NCBI GenBank assembly: GCA_017444705.1
Contig: JAFSWA010000039.1
Coordinates: 1-5,447, forward strand
DNA: 5,447 nucleotides
Source of the DNA: a bacterium
GTDB lineage: Bacteria > Cyanobacteriota > Vampirovibrionia > Gastranaerophilales > Gastranaerophilaceae
Direction: 5' to 3'
Part shown: piece by piece, positions 1-5,447 of the stretch
Numbering within the stretch: the first letter of the stretch is position 1
How the letters are laid out: each line of letters begins with the position of its first letter
The notes under the pieces: generated by a model
Databases searched by the model: none
What the model saw: the letters and a program-made list of their open reading frames with translations, nothing else
What the model was told of the DNA's origin: nothing
Program-made: the position numbers and the translations under genes

Positions 1-6
1 AAGGAG
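1..6 (+). promoter_or_regulatory. Shine-Dalgarno site of the first gene
   Basis: AAGGAG at the first six bases is a near-perfect anti-16S match, 10 bases before the ATG at 17. It fixes the start of the first reading frame. The promoter must lie left of the window. Confidence 0.75.
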
Positions 7-16
7 ATTTTACACT

Positions 17-2086
17 ATGCAAATAACGAATATTCAGCCAAAACAAGGCTTTACGGTTTCCCGAAACAAAAAGGAAAATCAGCCGGTATCAAACACGGTT
101 ACGGAAAATAGAAGTTTATCGTACCCGAAAGGATTCAGACCGTTTTTTGGTGCAAGATTATTCAGAACCCCGGAGAATTTCTACGAACAGGAATTTAACA
201 AAAAGGGAATGCCAAAAACAATGAAGGATTATTTAAACAATAATTATGCCGTTAACAGTAAAATACCTCCGGCAGAGTTAAGTAAAAAGGCTTTTGAAAA
301 GTTGAATGAATGTAAAAGTATTAAAGAAGTAAAAGAAAAGTTCCCGAACGAACCTTTGTTTGCAAATTTAAAAACATTAGAAGATGTAAGTCCGAGAGGC
401 AAAGGCGGTTATTTATATGTATTAAAATGCTATGACAGAGATAATGGATCTATCTTAAAATCGGGCGAAGATTTAACTGTTTATTTATTAAAGAAAATAT
501 TTTTGGAAAGTAAAGATTTAGATGAAATAAATGCGGATTTTGACAAAGATAAAGACCCAAATTTAGATAAGGTTAAGGAACATTGTAATGAAGAATATTA
601 TTTTCTTCATTCAACTTTGGACTCATTGGGAATAAAATTCCCTGACCGCTCATATTGGAAATCATTGCAAGCAAACAGAGCGGATAAAGATTATACCCCC
701 TATACATATACATTAACTCAGCCTCGTAAAAAACCGGAAAATACAAAACCAAGAGAAAGAAAACCTGTAAATTTATCGCCGGAAGAAAGACTCAGACGCC
801 GTAATGCAATGATTGAAAGATGGCTTGATATGACGCCTGAGCAGCGTGCAGCCCAATTGGCAAAAATGAAAGAAGGGCAAGAGGGTAATCTGATGTTTCA
901 GTACGCATCACCAATAATGCTTATTGCAACGGATAAAATCGGTTTGCAAGATAAAATGTATGCATTTTTTAAAGAAAATAAAGAAAAATTAGGAACGGAA
1001 GCTCCTGTTGATTTCTTAAATATGGATGCAAAACAACGTAAAGCAATGAAATTATTTTGGGCACAAAATAACAGATTAAGAAAAGAATTTTCTTACCAAG
1101 CAAGAGCAACTTATGCTGAATTTGAAAGAGCAAAAGAGCAAGGTAGTGCGGCTTTTGATGCCTTAATAAATAAAGCTGAAAAAATCCGTGAAACGAATAT
1201 GCAAAAAACCATTATGCGTAAATTAGTTAATGCTGATGCTACAAAAGAAGAATTAAAAGATATAATGCAAGACCAGATATCTCCGTTCCCCGATGTATAT
1301 GGAGATAAGTATGTTAAATTCGTTATGAAACATGATAAATTTAAAGACATTATCCGTTTGCATGTAAAGGGAAAACTTGCAAAAACCGATGAAGAAAAGA
1401 AAAAATACATCAAGGCTTCAATAGACATAATGACTCCTGTTTTTGATGAATTTAACAAAAAAAATAAAAAAGACGGAATAGCGGCAATAGCATCACTTGC
1501 AGTTGTAATGTTTCCGTTTTTGGAAGCAGTTGCGGAAAAAGCGGCAAATCAAGGGTTTAAAAATGTAGCACAAAAGGCTCTTGATGATTCTGATCAAATG
1601 CTTACAGGCAACCCCACATGTATATTAGGTGTTGTCGAAAAATATGAAAAATTAGGAAGTAAAAAACTTATTGAAAACTGCAAAGATAAAATTAATGAAG
1701 CTATGAAAAGATGTACTTCCGGACTGAGTGATGAAGAATTAAAAATTGTATCAAAAGAAATATTAAATTACATGAATAAAATTGTAAATAAACAGGGAAA
1801 TTATCAAATGCTTAATGACCCCGAAATTCGTAATCGTTGTTCAAAAAGATTACCTTCCGTATATAGAGATATTGAAAGAAACAAATATGTCAGACGTGAT
1901 TTTATTGAATTTTTAAAAGATTATGAAGGCTTAATAAAATTCAAAAAAGAGTTTTTAGGCGGTTGTTTTTCATCTTCATTCAAAAACGGTGAGTATGAAA
2001 AAACATTGAGATATAAATGTATTCAAGATTATCTTTATGAATCAATAATCGACGATTATCTCGTAAAGAAAGAAAATGAAAAATAA
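17..2086 (+). CDS. Uncharacterised 689-residue lysine-rich helical protein
   Basis: I do not recognise a named family. The frame is open for 689 codons, with a strong ribosome site before the ATG, so it is a real gene. The N-terminal 40 or so residues are polar and look disordered, with no signal peptide. Residues about 40-230 are mixed and charged. A basic, proline-rich linker (about 234-252) leads into a helical motif with two related units: LSPEERLRRR at 253-262 and MTPEQRAAQLAKM at 272-284, with W269 between them. Residues about 320-480 are highly charged and probably helical. A short hydrophobic stretch at 488-502 is too short and isolated to be a confident membrane span. The C-terminal third is again lysine- and glutamate-rich. 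It is likely cytoplasmic or exported by an unrecognised route. It stands 34 bases before nagZ, which appears to have its own promoter, so shared function is not implied. Large orphan proteins of this style seem typical of Gastranaerophilales-like genomes; that is my impression, not a search result. Confidence 0.85.
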   Translation: MQITNIQPKQGFTVSRNKKENQPVSNTVTENRSLSYPKGFRPFFGARLFRTPENFYEQEFNKKGMPKTMKDYLNNNYAVNSKIPPAELSKKAFEKLNECKSIKEVKEKFPNEPLFANLKTLEDVSPRGKGGYLYVLKCYDRDNGSILKSGEDLTVYLLKKIFLESKDLDEINADFDKDKDPNLDKVKEHCNEEYYFLHSTLDSLGIKFPDRSYWKSLQANRADKDYTPYTYTLTQPRKKPENTKPRERKPVNLSPEERLRRRNAMIERWLDMTPEQRAAQLAKMKEGQEGNLMFQYASPIMLIATDKIGLQDKMYAFFKENKEKLGTEAPVDFLNMDAKQRKAMKLFWAQNNRLRKEFSYQARATYAEFERAKEQGSAAFDALINKAEKIRETNMQKTIMRKLVNADATKEELKDIMQDQISPFPDVYGDKYVKFVMKHDKFKDIIRLHVKGKLAKTDEEKKKYIKASIDIMTPVFDEFNKKNKKDGIAAIASLAVVMFPFLEAVAEKAANQGFKNVAQKALDDSDQMLTGNPTCILGVVEKYEKLGSKKLIENCKDKINEAMKRCTSGLSDEELKIVSKEILNYMNKIVNKQGNYQMLNDPEIRNRCSKRLPSVYRDIERNKYVRRDFIEFLKDYEGLIKFKKEFLGGCFSSSFKNGEYEKTLRYKCIQDYLYESIIDDYLVKKENEK

Positions 2087-2119
2087 TTGATTATTAAATA
2101 AAATTGTCTATAATTGATT
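2083..2119 (+). repeat. 10-base direct repeat flanking the nagZ promoter
   Basis: ATAATTGATT occurs at 2083-2092 and again at 2110-2119, 27 bases apart start to start. The first copy covers the stop codon of the upstream gene and the proposed -35 hexamer. The second covers most of the -10 box and reaches almost to the nagZ ATG. It could be a pair of operator half-sites, or chance in AT-rich sequence. Confidence 0.4.
2087..2114 (+). promoter_or_regulatory. Putative nagZ promoter, leaderless arrangement
   Basis: TTGATT (2087-2092, four of six matches to the -35 consensus) is followed after 16 bases by a perfect TATAAT (2109-2114). Initiation about 7 bases downstream would fall at or next to the nagZ ATG at 2121, so the transcript would have almost no 5' leader. 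The absence of any Shine-Dalgarno before that ATG agrees with this. Confidence 0.55.
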
Positions 2120-2120
2120 T

Positions 2121-3122
2121 ATGGATAATTTAAAAGAGAAAATCAATCAGCTTTTTATACTCGGCTATGAGGGTGAAGATTTTCGTGCCAATGATGATTT
2201 TGTAAATCTGCTCAAAAACGGACTTGGCGGAGTAATATTTTTTACCCAAAATATTGTTGAAATAAAACAATTTAAAGAACAGGTTAAATTAATAAAATCC
2301 GTTTCAAAAATTCCGCCGTTTTTAAGTATTGATGAAGAAGGAGGCAGAGTCGAAAGGTTTGAAAATCTTAATAAAAATTATCCGAACGGGAAAAAATATC
2401 TGAGTGCAAAATATATTGCCAAACAGGGAGAAAAAGCATTAACAGAGCAAATTCAAAAAATTTCGGATGATTTAAAAAAATTCGGGTTAAATATGAATTT
2501 TGCTCCTGTTTTAGATGTAAATTCAAACCCTGATAATCCTATTATCGGAGAAAGAGCATATTCTGATGACCCTGATGAAGTTGCAAAATATGCTTTAATT
2601 GTAAATAATATTTATAATAAAAACGGAATAATCACTGTGGGCAAGCATTTTCCGGGGCATGGCGATACAAAAAAAGATTCTCATATTGAAATGCCGGTTG
2701 TTGATTCAGATTTTAGTGAGTTTGAAAAAATACATATTTTTCCGTTCAAAAAAGCTATTGAAGTGAACATTCCCGCACTGATGATAGCACATGTTCACTA
2801 TAATTGTTTTGATGAGGAAAAAGTTCCCGCTTCAATTTCAAAAAATGTCTTAAATTATCTTTATCAAAATTTAAAATTTAAGGGATTAGTAATTTCAGAT
2901 GATATGGAAATGGGCGGAATTAAAATGTATTCACCGATTGAGGCGGTTATAAAAATGCTTAAATCGGGGGTAAATTGTTTTATTTACAGAAATTGCACAA
3001 AAGAAGTTGTTGAACTTTTAAAAAAACTTTATCGTATTGCAAAAGATGATGTAGAGCTTCAAAAAGCAATAGATGTTAGTATCGGTAAAATTTCAGACCT
3101 CAAAAAAAGATTTTTGGTATAA
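2121..3122 (+). CDS. nagZ: Beta-N-acetylhexosaminidase NagZ (glycoside hydrolase family 3)
   Basis: NagZ removes the non-reducing N-acetylglucosamine from GlcNAc-1,6-anhydroMurNAc muropeptides during peptidoglycan recycling. The 333 residues match the usual length of single-domain bacterial NagZ. There is no signal peptide, so the protein should be cytoplasmic. Family landmarks appear in order: DEEGGRVER at 71-79, NFAPVLDVN at 126-134, IIGERAYS at 141-148, and the diagnostic KHFPGHGDT at 175-183 followed by DSH at 186-188. The Asp186-His188 pair is the expected acid/base dyad and Asp260 in SDDMEMGG the expected nucleophile. All key residues are present, so the enzyme should be active. The start at 2121 fits the family N-terminus although it has no Shine-Dalgarno; the promoter spacing suggests a leaderless message. 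The stop codon lies inside a TATAAT box 20 bases before the next gene. An acyltransferase and alr follow, consistent with an envelope-maintenance cluster. Confidence 0.93.
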   Translation: MDNLKEKINQLFILGYEGEDFRANDDFVNLLKNGLGGVIFFTQNIVEIKQFKEQVKLIKSVSKIPPFLSIDEEGGRVERFENLNKNYPNGKKYLSAKYIAKQGEKALTEQIQKISDDLKKFGLNMNFAPVLDVNSNPDNPIIGERAYSDDPDEVAKYALIVNNIYNKNGIITVGKHFPGHGDTKKDSHIEMPVVDSDFSEFEKIHIFPFKKAIEVNIPALMIAHVHYNCFDEEKVPASISKNVLNYLYQNLKFKGLVISDDMEMGGIKMYSPIEAVIKMLKSGVNCFIYRNCTKEVVELLKKLYRIAKDDVELQKAIDVSIGKISDLKKRFLV

Positions 3123-3123
3123 T
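3115..3123 (+). promoter_or_regulatory. Putative extended -10 promoter overlapping the nagZ stop codon
   Basis: TGG followed by a perfect TATAAT (3118-3123) gives an extended -10 element; the TAA stop of nagZ (3120-3122) is part of the box. No good -35 hexamer is visible at 16-18 bases upstream, which extended -10 promoters tolerate. Initiation would fall near 3130, about a dozen bases before the ATG at 3143. Read-through from the nagZ promoter is equally possible. Confidence 0.4.
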
Positions 3124-3142
3124 AATTTTATAAGAAATAATT

Positions 3143-3811
3143 ATGAGAAGTAAATCGACACAGATAAAATTAAATATATTAGGACGGTTGATTTCGTTGG
3201 GGTTTAATTTTCAGATTCCTTTGACGAAGTTCACACATATAAATAAACCTGACACTTCAAAGTCTTTTATTGCCGTAATGTGGCATGCTCATCAATGCTC
3301 TCTGTACGGTTTTAAAGAGGTTATGAACAGAGTTAATATTCTTATAAGTCCGTCAAATGACGGTCAGATTATTACAGATGCTTGTGAAAGGCTTGGTTAC
3401 AAGGTCATAAGAGGTTCAAAAGGCAGAGAGGGTGCATCAAAAGCTGTTTTAAAAATGGTTGACGCACTTAATGAGAATGATATTGTAGCTATTACTGTTG
3501 ACGGTCCTCGGGGACCTAATCATGTCGTTAAAAAAGGTGCGATAGAATTGGCAAAATTATCCGGAAAGCCTATTGTTCCAATGGTTTGGTATTCACCGAA
3601 GAAAAATTTTCTTAAATTTAACTCTTGGGATGAATTCAGAGTACCAATAGGTTACAGCCGAATTGTAAATCTATATGGCGACCCGATATATGTTAATAAA
3701 GATATAACAGATGAAGAATTTGAACAAAAAAGATTGGAAGTTCAAAATAAGCTTGAAGAACTTTACGCTGATTTGGTTAAAAATTATGACAGGTATGTAA
3801 ATGCAAAATAA
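3143..3811 (+). CDS. DUF374-type lysophospholipid acyltransferase family protein
   Basis: This 222-residue protein fits the LPLAT-like DUF374 family (PF04028), membrane-associated enzymes that transfer acyl chains to a lipid acceptor. Visible landmarks are WHAH at 47-50 in the place of the family's first histidine motif, SNDG at 71-74, a conserved-looking RLGYKVIRGS at 83-92, and DGPRGP at 120-125 followed by KKGAIELAKLSGKPIVP at 130-146. The last block is the most diagnostic. The classical HX4D acyltransferase motif is not present as such. The N-terminus is moderately hydrophobic and could associate with the membrane. The C-terminal 35 residues form a charged helix. Some DUF374 proteins have been reported as non-canonical lipid A late acyltransferases, so phospholipid or lipid A precursor is a possible acceptor; the sequence does not decide. 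The ribosome site is weak (AAGAA at 3132-3136). The 3' end overlaps alr by 11 bases, which implies co-transcription. Confidence 0.85.
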   Translation: MRSKSTQIKLNILGRLISLGFNFQIPLTKFTHINKPDTSKSFIAVMWHAHQCSLYGFKEVMNRVNILISPSNDGQIITDACERLGYKVIRGSKGREGASKAVLKMVDALNENDIVAITVDGPRGPNHVVKKGAIELAKLSGKPIVPMVWYSPKKNFLKFNSWDEFRVPIGYSRIVNLYGDPIYVNKDITDEEFEQKRLEVQNKLEELYADLVKNYDRYVNAK

Positions 3812-4919
3812 ACGGGAAAATTTTTTGAATACAAAACGTGATGCGTGGGTTGAAATTAACCTTGGCAATATTGAGAATAATATTCTTGAATTTAAAAAGA
3901 TTACAGATGGGAAAAAAATTCTTGCGGTGGTAAAGGCGGATTCATACGGTTGCGGTTCGGTTATGATTAGTCCGATTTTATTAGCGTCAGGGGTTGATAT
4001 GCTTGGTGTTGCGTCTATTGATGAGGGTTTACAATTAAGAGAGGCAAAATTTGATTGTCCTATTTTGGTACTCGGTGCAGCTCCCGTTTGGTCATTTGAT
4101 TATGCGGCTCAACATAATATTGAACTCTCCGTTTTTACGCAAGAACATCTTGAAGCCTGCAAAATCGCTTATCAAAAAACAAAAATTAAACCAAAAGTTC
4201 ATGTAAAAATTGATACCGGCATGAACAGAATAGGAATCCCTTATTTTGAGGCGGTTGATTTTATAAAAAAAATTCAAAGCTTGGATTTTATTGATTTAAA
4301 AGGAATTTTCACTCATTTTGCCTGTGCGGAGGAAGAAAAAGAAACAAAAATACAGGTTGAACGCTGGAACAATGTTGTTGAAAATGTTGATACAAAAGGA
4401 CTTTTGCTTCATATACAAAATACGGCGGGGGTTATTTCAAAATTCAATGTAAAATCAAATATGGTAAGAATCGGAATCGGACTTTACGGCTATAATCCTG
4501 ACTTACAGCCGCAAATAAAAAATGAATTGAAACTCAAACCTGTTGTGAATTTAAAAGGCAGAATTACAAATATTCATACAATGCCCAAAGGCGGCGGAGT
4601 AAGCTATGGTCATACATTTAAAGCGGATAAAGATATAAAAGTTGCGACTGTTCCGATAGGTTATGCAGACGGGGTTTCAAGAAAATTGTCAAATAAGATT
4701 TATGGTTTTTTGAATGGCAAAAAAATAAAACAAATCGGTAATATCACAATGGATCAAATGATGTTCGATATAACGGGAATTGATGCAAAAAACGGTGATA
4801 TTATTGAGCTTTTGAATGATGAAATCACACTTGATGAATGGGCAAAAATTTTAAATACAATAAATTATGAATTAATGTGCCGTCTGAAAGTCCGCCTCGC
4901 AAGAGTTTATACAAGATAG
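3801..4919 (+). CDS. alr: Alanine racemase
   Basis: Alr is a PLP-dependent enzyme that interconverts L- and D-alanine and supplies D-alanine for the peptidoglycan stem peptide; it works as a cytoplasmic dimer. The 372 residues are of normal length. The N-terminal TIM barrel begins with WVEINLGNIENNI (16-28). AVVKADSYGCG at 42-52 holds the PLP lysine, Lys45; the usual His after YG is Cys here. KIDTGMNRIG (about 136-145) includes Arg143, equivalent to the active-site arginine of characterised Alr. GIGLYGYNP precedes the C-terminal beta domain, where VSYGHT carries the second catalytic base, Tyr269, and TMDQMM holds Met317-Asp318 of the substrate entrance. The enzyme should be functional. The start overlaps the acyltransferase gene by 11 bases, with a modest AGG at 3791-3793 at good spacing, suggesting translational coupling. 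An ATG at 3795 is followed directly by a stop and is not usable. No clear terminator follows. Confidence 0.95.
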   Translation: MQNKRENFLNTKRDAWVEINLGNIENNILEFKKITDGKKILAVVKADSYGCGSVMISPILLASGVDMLGVASIDEGLQLREAKFDCPILVLGAAPVWSFDYAAQHNIELSVFTQEHLEACKIAYQKTKIKPKVHVKIDTGMNRIGIPYFEAVDFIKKIQSLDFIDLKGIFTHFACAEEEKETKIQVERWNNVVENVDTKGLLLHIQNTAGVISKFNVKSNMVRIGIGLYGYNPDLQPQIKNELKLKPVVNLKGRITNIHTMPKGGGVSYGHTFKADKDIKVATVPIGYADGVSRKLSNKIYGFLNGKKIKQIGNITMDQMMFDITGIDAKNGDIIELLNDEITLDEWAKILNTINYELMCRLKVRLARVYTR

Positions 4920-4930
4920 CAGTTACTTTT

Positions 4931-4950
4931 TTGTCATTGCTTGTCATTCG
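4931..4950 (+). repeat. Tandem TTGTCATT direct repeat at the prepilin promoter
   Basis: TTGTCATTGC (4931-4940) is followed immediately by TTGTCATTCG (4941-4950): two 10-base units identical in the first eight bases. The second copy supplies the -35 hexamer of the promoter below, so the pair could be a regulator site or two alternative -35 elements. The rest of the gap between alr and the prepilin gene (4951-5006) holds the -10 box and the ribosome site. Confidence 0.5.
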
Positions 4951-4968
4951 CACAAAATATGTTATAAT
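4941..4968 (+). promoter_or_regulatory. Strong extended -10 promoter of the prepilin gene
   Basis: TTGTCA (4941-4946, five of six to consensus) is followed after 16 bases by a perfect TATAAT (4963-4968), with TG at 4960-4961 forming an extended -10. This is the best promoter in the window. Initiation near 4975 leaves a leader of about 30 bases that contains AAAGGA (4993-4998), 8 bases before the ATG at 5007. An upstream in-frame ATG at 4974 would lie at or before the transcription start and is not favoured. Confidence 0.7.
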
Positions 4969-5006
4969 TAAAAATGTTATTGGTGATAAAGAAAAGGATG
5001 TATGTA

Positions 5007-5447
5007 ATGAAAAAACTCATAATGTCTAAAACCCGCTCAGGACAAGCATTTGCGGGGGGGGGGGCGATTTATAAATCAAAAAAAAGCTTTTACTCTTGCG
5101 GAAGTTATGGCAGTTATTATAATTTTGGGAGTTGTTGCAGCCTTGACTATTCCCGTTGCTATACAGAATAATCAAAGAAGTTTTATTGAAACTCGATTTA
5201 AAATATTTTATTCACTTATGTCAAGAGCATTGGAAATGTCTGAAGCAGAAAACGGAAACGTTAATGATTGGGTATTTCATTGCAGCGGATGCGAACAATT
5301 AAATGCAAATACGGCAAGAACTTTTGCCGAAACTTATGTTACTCCGTATCTTAAAATAATGTATGTTTGTGATACTGATAATAACAGTAAAAACAGATGT
5401 TTTGCAGGAACAAATGATGCTTGGCATGATGCTCAGGGAAATCGATT
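5007..5447 (+). CDS. Type IV prepilin-like protein, out of frame at a G11 tract, 3' end cut by the window
   Basis: From the ATG at 5007 (AAAGGA 8 bases upstream, strong promoter before it) the frame reads MKKLIMSKTRSGQAFAGGG. With the 11 G at 5054-5064 it then leaves the prepilin frame and stops at 5171, giving a 54-residue peptide. Removing one G joins it to a frame open from 5065 to the window end. That frame holds a classic type IV pilin / type II pseudopilin N-terminus: KKA, cleavage before Phe (5089), then FTLAEV with Glu at mature position 5, a hydrophobic helix and Pro22. The pre-G10 leader would be 27 residues. About 119 mature residues are visible, with cysteines at mature positions 65, 68, 94 and 104 that may form disulfides outside the membrane. 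The protein would be processed by a prepilin peptidase (PilD-type) and assembled into a pilus or pseudopilus. With 11 G, an in-frame TTG at 5050 could start a 13-residue leader instead. The prepilin identity is firm; the true start and in-frame state are not. Confidence 0.8.
5039..5052 (+). promoter_or_regulatory. Alternative start of the prepilin: AGGA plus TTG
   Basis: TTG at 5050-5052 is the only usual start codon upstream of the prepilin domain in its frame as written; that frame is closed by a stop at 5020-5022. AGGA at 5039-5042 lies 7 bases before it, an acceptable ribosome site. Use of this start would give the leader MRGGGRFINQKKA and make the prepilin translatable with 11 G. An automatic gene caller would probably choose it. 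I rate it below the ATG at 5007, which has the promoter-proximal, stronger ribosome site. Confidence 0.35.
5054..5064 (+). repeat. Poly-G tract (11 G), candidate phase-variation repeat
   Basis: Eleven consecutive G lie in the leader region of the prepilin gene, within an otherwise AT-rich sequence that has no other G or C run of comparable length. From the ATG at 5007, 10 G joins the prepilin frame, 11 G (as written) stops at 5171, and 12 G stops within a few codons at a TAA just after the tract. Tracts of this kind mutate in length by slipped-strand mispairing. A run of 8 A follows at 5078-5085, a second slippage-prone site before the cleavage point. Confidence 0.85.

Noticed and set aside
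1111..1458. Long minus-strand open frame inside the first gene
   Set aside because: It lies wholly within the well-supported 689-codon gene, has no ribosome site and translates to a low-complexity F/S-rich peptide, typical of the antisense of lysine-rich coding sequence.
1456..1463. Run of 8 A in the first gene (and similar A runs in nagZ and alr) as phase-variation tracts
   Set aside because: Short A runs are common in lysine-rich AT-rich coding sequence and these frames are intact; nothing sets them apart.
2045..2059. Perfect inverted repeat ATAATCG-A-CGATTAT as a terminator of the first gene
   Set aside because: It is inside the coding sequence, the stem is AT-rich with almost no loop, and no T run follows. 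Probably chance.
3671..3868. Minus-strand open frame across the acyltransferase-alr overlap
   Set aside because: It is antisense to two convincing genes, with a hydrophobic composition expected from the complement of AT-rich coding DNA.
4092..4277. Minus-strand open frame inside alr
   Set aside because: It lies entirely within alr, which has intact family motifs on the other strand; no domain or ribosome site was seen.
4896..4932. Possible terminator after alr: CTC-GCAA-GAG followed by six T at 4927-4932
   Set aside because: The stem is only three base pairs and ends more than 20 bases before the T run, so it does not form an intrinsic terminator.
4974..5006. ATG at 4974 as the prepilin start
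   Set aside because: It is in frame with 5007 but lies at the predicted transcription start with no ribosome site, whereas 5007 has AAAGGA at good spacing.
5007..5171. Stand-alone small protein of 54 residues
   Set aside because: Its last two thirds are the out-of-frame reading of a clear prepilin domain, so it is more likely the OFF-state product or an artefact than a gene in its own right.

Overview
The window is AT-rich bacterial DNA with every supported gene on the + strand. It carries an uncharacterised 689-residue protein, three envelope-related housekeeping genes (nagZ, a DUF374-type acyltransferase, alr) and the 5' part of a type IV prepilin-like gene that runs off the right edge. 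Low G+C, dense packing, 'AFTLAEV' prepilin architecture and a large lysine-rich orphan protein together resemble gut Melainabacteria/Vampirovibrionia (Gastranaerophilales). That placement is inference from general impression; no marker gene here proves it.

Layout: 17-2086 is the orphan protein, which has a good Shine-Dalgarno at the very start of the window. 2087-2120 is a short gap with a promoter placed so that nagZ (2121-3122) could be translated from a leaderless mRNA. nagZ ends inside a perfect TATAAT box (3118-3123), which may serve the acyltransferase gene at 3143-3811. alr (3801-4919) overlaps that gene by 11 bases and is probably translationally coupled to it. 4920-5006 is intergenic and holds the best promoter in the window (extended -10, perfect TATAAT, -35 in a tandem repeat). 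The prepilin gene follows from 5007.

NagZ (muropeptide recycling), Alr (D-alanine for peptidoglycan) and a membrane-lipid or lipid A-type acyltransferase form a plausible cell-envelope cluster. The prepilin has its own promoter and is a separate unit.

The most notable signal is a run of 11 G (5054-5064) between the ATG with the good ribosome site and the prepilin domain. As written, the tract puts the prepilin domain out of frame with that ATG, and 10 G would restore one continuous frame. This looks like a slipped-strand phase-variation switch on a surface pilin. A homopolymer-length error, or real initiation at an in-frame TTG at 5050, are the competing explanations. No tRNA, rRNA, CRISPR array, insertion sequence or convincing intrinsic terminator was seen.
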